A stretch of DNA of 12,059 bases from positions 1 to 12,059 of the forward strand of contig JAKQGD010000367.1 in NCBI GenBank assembly GCA_029573365.1, given 5' to 3'. The notes beneath the pieces were generated by a model that was not told where the DNA came from, made no database searches, and saw only the letters and a program-made list of their open reading frames with translations. This stretch comes from Bacteroidota bacterium (lineage in GTDB: Bacteria; Bacteroidota; Bacteroidia; Chitinophagales; Saprospiraceae). Below, in pieces: positions 1 through 6,026 of this stretch. How positions within the stretch are numbered: position 1 is the stretch's first letter; the number at the start of each line of letters is the position of its first letter. Made by a program: the position numbers and the translations under genes.

Positions 1-129
1 CCTCATAAGTCGCAGAGCAAGGCACCCTTCCATAGCAAGTATCTTGTTTTTTGACTGGTTAAAAATCACCAGGAAATCTGACACGTTTTCTGCTCTGAAG
101 CTAAGCCTTACTACCCTCTCTATCTCCAT
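1..129 (-). CDS. Antibiotic biosynthesis monooxygenase-like protein (N-terminal 43 residues, cut by window edge)
   Basis: An ATG at 127-129 opens a frame that stays open to the left edge and gives 43 residues beginning MEIERVVRLSF and containing the pattern FLVIFNQSK..ILAMEGCLALRL. That pattern, a first beta strand, a helix with F..IF..SK, then an EGC strand, is typical of small ABM-superfamily proteins (dimeric alpha/beta barrel, about 100 residues, YgiN-like). Some members oxidise quinols or aromatic polyketides and many have no known role. The frame starts 4 bases after the stop of the DUF62 gene, so the two are probably co-transcribed. The catalytic part and the C-terminus lie outside the window, so the activity cannot be judged. 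The frame is real by its codon pattern and position; the family call rests on a short N-terminus. Confidence 0.65.
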   Translation of the reverse strand, partial: MEIERVVRLSFRAENVSDFLVIFNQSKNKILAMEGCLALRLMR

Positions 130-133
130 ATTT

Positions 134-904
134 TCAATAAAAATTGATTTGAATCATTTCGTTCTTGGAAAGATTAAGCATGGCACTCGCTTTATCCATG
201 TTTAAGGCTATCTCAAGGTAGCCTGCCGAGTTAAAGAAGGCAAGTGCATCACCTATGGCCACGTCGCCATAATCCCTGCTGAGAAATGTGATGGGTTCGT
301 TGGGTTTATAGTACAGTTCAAATCTGCGGTTGTTTCTGACTTTTTCAAAAAGCTCTCTGCGTAGATTGACCACAACATTGTCAAAATGATCAATGTGTAT
401 GATGGTGGCCCTGATCTGATTTGCAGTTACAACCGGCTGAATAACCAGCTTGGTGTTAAACTGTTCTACTGGCGGTCCTATTTCGCTGACAGGCAGTCCA
501 TGAGCCAGACAACCGGCAGCATGCGAAAATATCCTGTTGATGTTGTTAGGGGCGGGGTCAGGAGGTTGTATGGTAAAAACCTGTTTTTCGTCGATGTGAT
601 TAAAGACCAGACTGAATACCCCGTTGTTGGGCCCTATAAAGTAATGGCCGTCCTTTTCAAAACAGATGTATTCGCTTTTACGCTTGTATATGCAGTTGAC
701 TGCCACAATATGTATAGTGCCGGGGGCAAAAGAAGATATGGTATTGTTGAGGTAAAAGGCAGCCTGAACAATGTCAAACCTGTCTATGTCATGACTTATA
801 TCGATAAAGGTAAAATCGTTTTTGGCATTGAGCAATGAAGCTTTCAGCTCAGCGACATAGTAATCTTTGGAGCCGTAATCGGTTGTCAGCGAAACTATCT
901 GCAT
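134..904 (-). CDS. SAM hydroxide adenosyltransferase-like protein (DUF62 / SAM hydrolase family)
   Basis: This 256-residue protein belongs to the family of S-adenosylmethionine hydrolases that also includes fluorinase and chlorinase; hydrolases split SAM into adenosine and methionine using water. Family landmarks are LTTDYGSKDYYVAELKA (6-22), HIVAVN (65-70), GPNNGVFSL (91-99), IDHFDNVVVNL (171-181) and the C-terminal YGDVAIGDALAFFNSAGYLEIALN (212-235, quoted here in two halves: YGDVAIGDALAF, FNSAGYLEIALN). Length fits the family. I chose ATG 902-904 because the TTD motif lies close to the N-terminus in homologues; the frame extends 26 codons further upstream with no similarity. The Asp of the usual VDPG motif is Asn70, and the Arg and His of the D-R-H triad also seem replaced (see findings). 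The family is well supported; enzymatic activity is uncertain. It is divergent from phoH and heads a pair with the ABM-like gene. Confidence 0.88.
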   Translation of the reverse strand: MQIVSLTTDYGSKDYYVAELKASLLNAKNDFTFIDISHDIDRFDIVQAAFYLNNTISSFAPGTIHIVAVNCIYKRKSEYICFEKDGHYFIGPNNGVFSLVFNHIDEKQVFTIQPPDPAPNNINRIFSHAAGCLAHGLPVSEIGPPVEQFNTKLVIQPVVTANQIRATIIHIDHFDNVVVNLRRELFEKVRNNRRFELYYKPNEPITFLSRDYGDVAIGDALAFFNSAGYLEIALNMDKASAMLNLSKNEMIQINFY

Positions 905-998
905 CCAAATAAGGTTTATTTTGATAAAATTGTGCTGCCCGCTATATTGATTTAATAAATATTTTTGAATATTTGTGTGCAAAGAAAAGCATAATTGA

Positions 999-1034
999 CG
1001 ATATATTATATTTTTTTAAAATATATAATTATCG
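999..1034. repeat. AT-rich imperfect inverted repeat in the divergent phoH / DUF62 promoter region
   Basis: Both ends begin with CGAT read inwards, and the arms are AT-rich (ATATATTATATTTT on one side, AATTATATATTTT on the complement of the other), matching with one gap around a T/A run. It lies in the 192-base gap between two divergent genes, where both promoters must sit. No clean TAnnTTTG element with a matching upstream TTG was found here. It may be an operator, a bent or easily melted promoter region, or simply AT-rich sequence. Confidence 0.3.
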
Positions 1035-1052
1035 AAAATTTCCATGCCGGAC

Positions 1053-1068
1053 TTTGGCAGAAGCCAAA
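1053..1068 (+). promoter_or_regulatory. Short hairpin just upstream of the phoH start
   Basis: TTTGGC (1053-1058) and GCCAAA (1063-1068) are perfect reverse complements around a 4-base AGAA loop. The repeat ends 28 bases before the TTG start of phoH, so in the transcript it would form a small 5' leader hairpin; as DNA it could be an operator. No T-run follows, so it is not a standard terminator. Confidence 0.35.
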
Positions 1069-1096
1069 TCATTAACCATCAAACTGTAAGTGTATA

Positions 1097-2158
1097 TTGA
1101 GTGAAGTAATTCTAACCATTGAAGGTATAGATCCTCTGGAGTTGTACGGAGAAAACAATTCAAAGATAAACCTACTAAAAAAGGCCTATCCAGATGTACA
1201 GATTACGCCACGAGGCAACCAGGTCAAAATAAAAGGCGAAAAAAAGGTGACGGAAGACGTCATGACAAAGCTGGAAATCATGGTTAAGATGATCCAGGAC
1301 AGGCATGATTTTACCACCCAGATTGTCGAAGACATCCTTAGCACTGAACAAATACCTGACAACAAAATAAGTCAGCATTCTGCCGGCGGGGTTATAGTTT
1401 ATGGCAAGAACGGGGCTCCCATCAAGGCAAAGACCAAAAACCAGAAGCTGCTGGTCGAGTGCAGTGAGGCCAATGATATCGTCTTTGCGATAGGCCCTGC
1501 AGGTACCGGCAAGACATATACGGCTGTGGCCTTGGCAATCAGAGCCCTGAAAAACCGGCTTGTAAAAAAGATTATTCTTACCAGACCTGCTGTGGAAGCA
1601 GGCGAACATCTCGGGTTTTTGCCCGGTGACATGAAAGAAAAAGTAGACCCCTATCTGAGGCCTCTGTATGATGCCCTTGACGACATGATACCCGCTGAAA
1701 AGCTTAATTTTTTTATCACCAACAGAGTTATCGAGGTAGCTCCGCTTGCCTTTATGCGAGGTAGAACGCTGGACCACGCCTTTATCATCCTCGACGAAGC
1801 TCAGAACTGTACCACGACCCAGCTTAAGATGTTTCTTACAAGGATAGGGCCAAGTGCCAAGGCCATTATAACGGGTGACCTGTCACAGATAGATCTGCCG
1901 GGGCACCAGAAATCCGGACTTCGCAAAGCCCTTCATATCCTGGCTCCCATAGAGGGTATAGGTCAGTTGTACCTGAGTGCCGAAGACGTAGTAAGACACC
2001 GGCTTGTAAAAGAGATAATAAGGTCTTATGACCTGGCTGACGAAAAAGATGAGGCCGAAAAGCTCCGTATCCGGGAAGAAAAAGAAAATGCACGTATGTC
2101 AGGACAAGGGCAGGAACCGGAAAACAATGCAACACCTGATCAACACATTGCACCATGA
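1097..2158 (+). CDS. phoH: PhoH family ATPase
   Basis: PhoH-family P-loop ATPase (PhoH/YbeZ type), 353 residues, cytoplasmic. The N-terminal part (about 1-85) matches the KH-like region of longer PhoH proteins. The ATPase core follows: Walker A GPAGTGKT (133-140), LTRPAVEAGEHLGFLPGDMK (161-180), DPYLRPLYDAL (184-194), Walker B FIILDEAQN (229-237), TGDLSQIDLP (259-268) and HRLVKEIIRSY (301-311). In other bacteria the family is linked to RNA metabolism with the endoribonuclease YbeY, and to stress responses; the role here is inferred. The last 40 residues are charged and low in complexity. The start is TTG at 1097: a stop lies in frame at 1073-1075, the first in-frame ATG (codon 56) is too late, and conserved sequence starts at residue 4. 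It is first in the five-gene run and overlaps the next gene by ATGA. Confidence 0.95.
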   Translation: MSEVILTIEGIDPLELYGENNSKINLLKKAYPDVQITPRGNQVKIKGEKKVTEDVMTKLEIMVKMIQDRHDFTTQIVEDILSTEQIPDNKISQHSAGGVIVYGKNGAPIKAKTKNQKLLVECSEANDIVFAIGPAGTGKTYTAVALAIRALKNRLVKKIILTRPAVEAGEHLGFLPGDMKEKVDPYLRPLYDALDDMIPAEKLNFFITNRVIEVAPLAFMRGRTLDHAFIILDEAQNCTTTQLKMFLTRIGPSAKAIITGDLSQIDLPGHQKSGLRKALHILAPIEGIGQLYLSAEDVVRHRLVKEIIRSYDLADEKDEAEKLRIREEKENARMSGQGQEPENNATPDQHIAP

Positions 2159-2562
2159 CTTCAAAAATAATATATCTGGGAGACCTACGAACCGAGTGCA
2201 CACACTTAAGGTCAGGTCAGTCCATCATTACCGATGCCCCGCCAGACAACAACGGCAGGGGCGAGGCTTTTTCGCCTACCGATCTCACGGCTACCTCCTT
2301 GGGTACATGTCTCATCACGGTCATGGGAATAGCAGCCCGAAACCACAACATAAACATAGACGGAGCCAAAGTAGAGGTAACCAAGCACATGGCATCTGAC
2401 CCCAGAAGGATTGCCGCAGTGGACCTGCGGGTTATCATGCCGGAAAGGATATACCTGCCCAAAGAAAAAAAGATTCTGGAAAAAGCAGGACTCACATGTC
2501 CCGTAGCCCTGAGCCTCCATCCTGACCTCAAGCAGAACATAGAATTTATTTGGATGGACTGA
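2155..2562 (+). CDS. OsmC family peroxiredoxin-like protein
   Basis: A 135-residue OsmC/Ohr superfamily protein. Members reduce organic hydroperoxides with two redox cysteines. Here these are Cys52 in the helix SLGTCLITVMGIAA and Cys115 in GLTCPVALSLHP, the usual positions for the family. The segment FSPTDLTATSLGTC (39-52) is the typical start of the central helix, and the short C-terminal strand EFIWMD ends the protein as in many YhfA-like members. It is closer to the general OsmC/YhfA subgroup than to Ohr proper, so the natural substrate is uncertain. Its ATG overlaps the phoH stop (ATGA, 2155-2158), which implies translational coupling. aroA starts 37 bases after its stop. Both cysteines are present, so it is probably an active thiol peroxidase. 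Confidence 0.92.
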   Translation: MTSKIIYLGDLRTECTHLRSGQSIITDAPPDNNGRGEAFSPTDLTATSLGTCLITVMGIAARNHNINIDGAKVEVTKHMASDPRRIAAVDLRVIMPERIYLPKEKKILEKAGLTCPVALSLHPDLKQNIEFIWMD

Positions 2563-2599
2563 TTAGGGATTGACTATTTTTTCATAAACTTAAATCAGT

Positions 2600-3859
2600 A
2601 TGACGACCCTCAGCCTGTATTGCCCGTCAAAGCAGATACATGGAAAAATAGCCCTCCAGGGCTCCAAGAGTATATCCAACAGGGTGCTTGTCATCCGGGC
2701 CCTTTGCGACAACCCATTCATAATTGAAAACCTCTCTCCCAGTGATGACACGGTGACTTTGGAACGATTGCTGTCCTCAGCTGATGAGATGCTGGATGCC
2801 CACCATGCAGGTACTACCTTCAGGTTTATGACGGCATTTCTGGCATTGAAAGGCAGAGAATGTGTTCTGACTGGGTCGCCACGGATGAAGCAAAGGCCGG
2901 TCAAAGCTCTGGTAGAGGCCCTGAACCAACTTGGAGCAAATATTGAGTATCTGGAACAGGAGGGATACCCGCCTCTTAAAATAGGCCAGGGTAAAGAAAA
3001 ATGGCTAAGCCATATATCCCTGCCGGCAGATATCAGTTCGCAATATATAACGGCACTTATGCTGATTGGTCCGGTCCTGCCCTCGGGCTTGACTATAGAG
3101 CTGGAGGGAGACATTGTTTCGAGGCCTTATTTGGAGATGACCACGGAAATCATGCAGTATTTTGGGGCTGCAGTGGAGTGGCAGGATAATAGTATAAAGG
3201 TGCAAAACGGTTCTTACGGAGGACGGGATTTTTATGTCGAAGCCGATTGGTCAGCAGCCTCATATTATTATGAAATTGCTGGCTTAAGTGACAATGCCGA
3301 AATAACCCTGACAGGCCTTGGAAAAAACAGTTTGCAGGGCGACAGTATGATTGCAGAAATGGGGGAGAAATTTGGTATTGAAACCATTTTTGGTGATCAA
3401 CAAATTACCATCAAGAAAAAAGCAGGGAGTGTCGTCCCTCCGTTTTTTGAGTATGATTTTATCAGGGTTCCAGACATTGCCCAAAGTCTGGCGGTGCTTT
3501 GTGCAGGCCTGGGTACTCAGGGACTTTTTTCGGGATTACAGACACTTAAAATCAAAGAAACGGATCGTATAAGTGCCATCAAAAACGAGTTGGCCAAGGT
3601 GGGAGTAACCCTTATAATGGCCCCCGCCAGATTTTCGCAAAAGACTGGAACGGAGTACTATATGCTGGAAGGCCGGGCCTCGGGAGAAGGGACGGTTCCG
3701 CAGTTTGAAACATACAATGACCATCGCATGGCTATGAGCTTCGCACCTCTTGGCATACTGTTTCCCATCATCATCAGTGATGCAGAAGTGGTATCCAAAT
3801 CATATCCCGGTTTCTGGAAGGATCTAGCTTCCATAGGCTTTGAAATACAGAGCAGGTGA
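2600..3859 (+). CDS. aroA: 3-phosphoshikimate 1-carboxyvinyltransferase (EPSP synthase)
   Basis: EPSP synthase, the sixth shikimate-pathway step: it joins phosphoenolpyruvate to shikimate 3-phosphate and releases phosphate. The 419 residues carry the expected elements: substrate-binding GSKSISNR (21-28), HAGTTFRF (69-76, the PEP-binding loop), SPRMKQRPV (93-101), SSQYITALML (146-155), the catalytic Asp291 in VPDIAQS, Glu320 in KIKETDRISAIK (317-328), NDHRMAMS (373-380) and a late Lys400 in SKSYPGFW. The PEP loop reads HAGTTFR where E. coli has NAGTAMR, so the Asn is His69 and the Pro after Arg is Phe76; I believe variation here is common in Bacteroidota. All key catalytic residues are present. 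The ATG at 2600 gives a normal N-terminus. It is third in the plus-strand run. Confidence 0.96.
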   Translation: MTTLSLYCPSKQIHGKIALQGSKSISNRVLVIRALCDNPFIIENLSPSDDTVTLERLLSSADEMLDAHHAGTTFRFMTAFLALKGRECVLTGSPRMKQRPVKALVEALNQLGANIEYLEQEGYPPLKIGQGKEKWLSHISLPADISSQYITALMLIGPVLPSGLTIELEGDIVSRPYLEMTTEIMQYFGAAVEWQDNSIKVQNGSYGGRDFYVEADWSAASYYYEIAGLSDNAEITLTGLGKNSLQGDSMIAEMGEKFGIETIFGDQQITIKKKAGSVVPPFFEYDFIRVPDIAQSLAVLCAGLGTQGLFSGLQTLKIKETDRISAIKNELAKVGVTLIMAPARFSQKTGTEYYMLEGRASGEGTVPQFETYNDHRMAMSFAPLGILFPIIISDAEVVSKSYPGFWKDLASIGFEIQSR

Positions 3860-3878
3860 CGAGAAAAGGTGTACGGAC

Positions 3879-3901
3879 GTCAAAATTTGATTATTTTTGA
3901 C
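3879..3901 (+). promoter_or_regulatory. Inverted repeat and possible internal promoter between aroA and the glycosyltransferase
   Basis: GTCAAAA (3879-3885) and TTTTGAC (3895-3901) are perfect reverse complements separated by 9 bases, in the 58-base gap after aroA. The right arm overlaps TATTTTTG (3892-3899), an exact match to the TAnnTTTG element of Bacteroidota promoters, 18 bases before the ATG at 3918. I see no good TTG element at the proper upstream distance. No T-run follows the repeat, so a terminator is unlikely. It could be an operator over an internal promoter. Confidence 0.35.
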
Positions 3902-3917
3902 CTGAGAAACGGTTTAG

Positions 3918-4973
3918 ATGTACGACATAATCCTGGCTTTTATCACTTCATTTGCACTGACCTACCTGGCCATACCATCCATAATCCAGCTGGCAAGGAA
4001 AAAAAACCTGATGGATGAGCCTGGCGAGAGGAGAAGCCATAAAGTCAGCACCCCTTCTCTGGGAGGGATAGGCATATTTGCAGGAACATTGTTTTCCATC
4101 ATATTATGGACACCATTTAATTACTTTGGTCCTCTCCAGTATATATTGTGTGCTTTTATCATCATATTTCTGATAGGGGCCAAAGATGACATAGATCCGA
4201 TATCTCCGTCGAAAAAATTTATGGGCGAACTATTTGCTGCAGGAATCCTGGTCTTTAGAGCCAAGATCAAGTTAACCAGTCTCTATGGTTTTTTTGGCAT
4301 TTACGAACTTCCAGAAATTGCCAGTGTACTTATTTCGATATTTACCATTATCGTCATCATCAATGCCTTCAATCTCATAGACGGTATAAACGGACTTTCC
4401 GGAAGTCTTGGCCTTTTGATAACCTGTGTACTCGGTACATGGTTTTACCTTGTGGGAAGCATAGAGATTGCCATAGTGGCATTTTCGCTTGCCGGGGCTC
4501 TTGTCGCATTTTTAAAGTACAACATCACACCTGCCCAGATATTCATGGGAGATACAGGTGCATTACTGCTGGGTCTGGTATGTTCTATTCTTGCCATAAA
4601 ATTTATTGAGCTTCACAACGTACTAAAAGATTCGCCCTATACCTTCAGCTCTGCTCCTTCTATTGCCATTGCAGTGCTGATACTGCCTCTTTTCGATACA
4701 CTGAGGGTATTTGTGCTCAGGTCGCTGGAGGGCAGGTCGCCTTTTTCGCCAGACCGCAAACATATACACCATATCATGATAGATATGGGGCTCACACACA
4801 TGCAGGCAACCGGAGTATTGTTTATTGTCAATATTCTGTTTATCATTCTGGCAATCATGTTGCAACATGTAGGTAATTTTATCTTGCTCATTATTCTACT
4901 TGGCCTTGCCTTTGTGATGACTATGGCGGCATCCTCTGTAGTAGAAAAGAAGAAATCAGGAACCCGCTCCTGA
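3918..4973 (+). CDS. MraY/WecA-family undecaprenyl-phosphate sugar-1-phosphate transferase
   Basis: An integral membrane enzyme of glycosyltransferase family 4, 351 residues with about ten hydrophobic segments. Family members move a sugar phosphate (often GlcNAc-1-P) from a UDP-sugar to undecaprenyl phosphate to begin O-antigen, capsule or wall polymer synthesis. Motifs in order: RRSHKVSTPSLGGIG (38-52), the metal-binding Asp pair in GAKDDIDP (87-94), NAFNLIDGINGLSG (149-162), FMGDTG (209-214), PLFDTLRV (257-264) and the cytoplasmic HIHH in PDRKHIHHIMIDMGL (278-292). The SHKVSTPSLGG motif and HIHH loop favour the WecA/TagO branch over MraY itself, and no cell-wall cluster genes are nearby. 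The exact sugar cannot be read from sequence. The stop overlaps the crcB start (TGATG). The charged tail KKKSGTRS is probably cytoplasmic. Confidence 0.92.
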   Translation: MYDIILAFITSFALTYLAIPSIIQLARKKNLMDEPGERRSHKVSTPSLGGIGIFAGTLFSIILWTPFNYFGPLQYILCAFIIIFLIGAKDDIDPISPSKKFMGELFAAGILVFRAKIKLTSLYGFFGIYELPEIASVLISIFTIIVIINAFNLIDGINGLSGSLGLLITCVLGTWFYLVGSIEIAIVAFSLAGALVAFLKYNITPAQIFMGDTGALLLGLVCSILAIKFIELHNVLKDSPYTFSSAPSIAIAVLILPLFDTLRVFVLRSLEGRSPFSPDRKHIHHIMIDMGLTHMQATGVLFIVNILFIILAIMLQHVGNFILLIILLGLAFVMTMAASSVVEKKKSGTRS

Positions 4974-5359
4974 TGATGGCCTGGCTTTTGGTATTTGTGG
5001 GTGGCGGAGCAGGCAGTGTATGTCGGTTTATGTTGGCTCGGCGATTCAACTATAGTGGACAGGAGTTTCTGGTTTTTCCGTGGGGCACTTTTATGGCCAA
5101 TCTTCTTAGTTGTCTGGTTATGGGCATGCTGCTGCACAGACAGTTTAACCATCATCTGGGTGAGTCAGGCAGATTGCTTTTTATGACTGGCTTTTGTGGC
5201 GGTTTCAGTACCTTTTCGACCTTTGTTTACGAATTGTACATGTATGTGCAGAGGGGACAACTTAAAATGGGCCTGGCTTATGTTATATTAAGTATGGTGA
5301 CCGGTCTTCTTGTAATGGCCGGAGGGTATAGGGCTGGAGGTCTGCTTTGGGCAGAATAA
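4973..5359 (+). CDS. crcB: Fluoride channel CrcB (Fluc)
   Basis: A small Fluc/CrcB fluoride channel of 128 residues with four predicted membrane helices (about 3-23, 37-55, 67-91, 100-122). Two copies normally assemble as an antiparallel dimer in the inner membrane and let fluoride leave the cell. Visible landmarks are GGGAGSVCRF (10-19), WGTFMANLLSC (37-47) with the pore Asn43, and GFCGGFSTFSTFVYE (73-87) with Phe81 and Phe84 of the fluoride track. The first residue of the usual TTFSTF motif is Ser79, a mild change. Two tandem ATG codons (4973, 4976) are possible starts; the first overlaps the upstream stop by one base. There is no room for a dedicated fluoride riboswitch, so expression probably follows the operon. 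It is last in the run and ends 15 bases from the convergent nuclease gene. Confidence 0.95.
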   Translation: MMAWLLVFVGGGAGSVCRFMLARRFNYSGQEFLVFPWGTFMANLLSCLVMGMLLHRQFNHHLGESGRLLFMTGFCGGFSTFSTFVYELYMYVQRGQLKMGLAYVILSMVTGLLVMAGGYRAGGLLWAE

Positions 5360-5374
5360 ATATTAATCAACCTT

Positions 5375-5968
5375 TTAGAAAGCTTTTGGCTTAAATCCTT
5401 TTTGGTTTACAATACTGGCTGAGTTGCCGGTAGCTTTGATAATAAAAAGTTTTTCGTTTTCAGCATACAGATCGCTGCCGCCTTCGGCTCTCAGGAAGGC
5501 CACGGCACCATAAACATTGTATTCCCTGTATTCATCAAGCCAAATCCTGGCCTTTTTTAACTTACCTAAAAAATGTTTGACATCCTGTGTCCTGAGCGTG
5601 GTTTTAACTTCCACGATCACTATTTCCTTGCCATTGTGGGCAATGATGTCAAATTCAAAATTTTCACCATTGTGACTGCCTTTCCTTCTCATAGAAGTAT
5701 CGTGGACTTCGATCCCTTTTTCATTAAGTAATCGGATAAGATCACCTTCTACAAGACTCTCTATCAGTTTGCCCCACTGACCCTCGAATAGCTCGAAAGC
5801 AGATTTTATCCTTTTGTCAGTTTCCTTAAACTGGGCGTCTGTCTCTTTAAACTTGGCGTCTGTCTCTTTAAACTTGGCATCTGTTTCTTTAAACTTGGCA
5901 TTGGTTTCCATCTGTGCGGCCACCAGCTCCTTGAGCATTTTTTTGATTTCGCTGATTTCGACTTCCAT
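5375..5968 (-). CDS. PD-(D/E)XK nuclease-like protein with N-terminal coiled coil (DUF3782-like)
   Basis: A 197-residue protein in two parts. Residues about 1-60 form a helical, charged segment with four heptads of the type AKFKETD, a clear coiled coil. Residues about 65-190 look like a PD-(D/E)XK fold: Glu70 in a helix (GKLIESLVEGDLIRLL), Asp107 in FEFDIIA, then Glu120 and Lys122 in VIVEVKTTLR, followed by a helix with a DVKHFLGKL pattern. This matches proteins annotated as DUF3782 or PD-(D/E)XK nuclease family in cyanobacteria and Bacteroidota. DNA cleavage is inferred, and the biological role is unknown to me. I chose ATG 5966-5968: the frame extends 40 codons further into the end of the OmpA gene, but that extension carries no recognisable domain. 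A palindrome lies 4 bases before the start. It sits 58 bases after the OmpA gene. Confidence 0.8.
   Translation of the reverse strand: MEVEISEIKKMLKELVAAQMETNAKFKETDAKFKETDAKFKETDAQFKETDKRIKSAFELFEGQWGKLIESLVEGDLIRLLNEKGIEVHDTSMRRKGSHNGENFEFDIIAHNGKEIVIVEVKTTLRTQDVKHFLGKLKKARIWLDEYREYNVYGAVAFLRAEGGSDLYAENEKLFIIKATGNSASIVNQKGFKPKAF
5820..5903. repeat. Four tandem 21-bp repeats encoding coiled-coil heptads
   Basis: Four contiguous 21-base units run at 5820-5840, 5841-5861, 5862-5882 and 5883-5903, with a core on the plus strand of TCTTTAAACTTGGC. The second and third units differ by one base. Each unit encodes one heptad (KFKETDA type) of the nuclease-like protein, so gain or loss of a unit keeps the frame and only changes coiled-coil length. 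The near identity of the central units points to recent duplication. Confidence 0.9.
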
Positions 5969-5972
5969 GGAA

Positions 5973-5988
5973 TATTTAAGTTTAAATA
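5973..5988. promoter_or_regulatory. Palindrome immediately upstream of the nuclease-like gene
   Basis: TATTTAA (5973-5979) and TTAAATA (5982-5988) are perfect reverse complements with a two-base spacer. The element ends 4 bases before the ATG of the minus-strand gene, in the 58-base gap after the OmpA-type gene. Its place over the translation start fits an operator for a repressor. The AT-rich composition means chance cannot be ruled out. Confidence 0.35.
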
Positions 5989-6026
5989 CTACAACGTTAT
6001 TTACATTTTTTAGGTTTCCGGGCCTT

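Noticed and set aside
386..838. Plus-strand open frame of 150 codons opposite the DUF62 gene
   Set aside because: It is the complement of conserved DUF62 codons and its translation matches no known family.
905..982. Longer N-terminus (26 more codons) for the DUF62 protein
   Set aside because: Family members begin just before the TTD motif, and the extension has the composition of the AT-rich intergenic region.
1175..1777. Minus-strand open frame of 200 codons opposite phoH
   Set aside because: It is antisense to the PhoH ATPase core including Walker A; the opposite frame fully explains the sequence.
4900..4975. Fluoride riboswitch before crcB
   Set aside because: The crcB start overlaps the previous stop, so a leader RNA would have to lie inside the transferase gene, and no riboswitch-like structure was recognised there.
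5355..5395. Terminator hairpin between crcB and the nuclease-like gene
   Set aside because: The runs CCTTTT and CTTTTGG look alike but are direct, not inverted, so they do not pair into a stem.
5820..5903. Possible CRISPR array
   Set aside because: The 21-bp units are contiguous with no spacers and encode regular coiled-coil heptads in frame.
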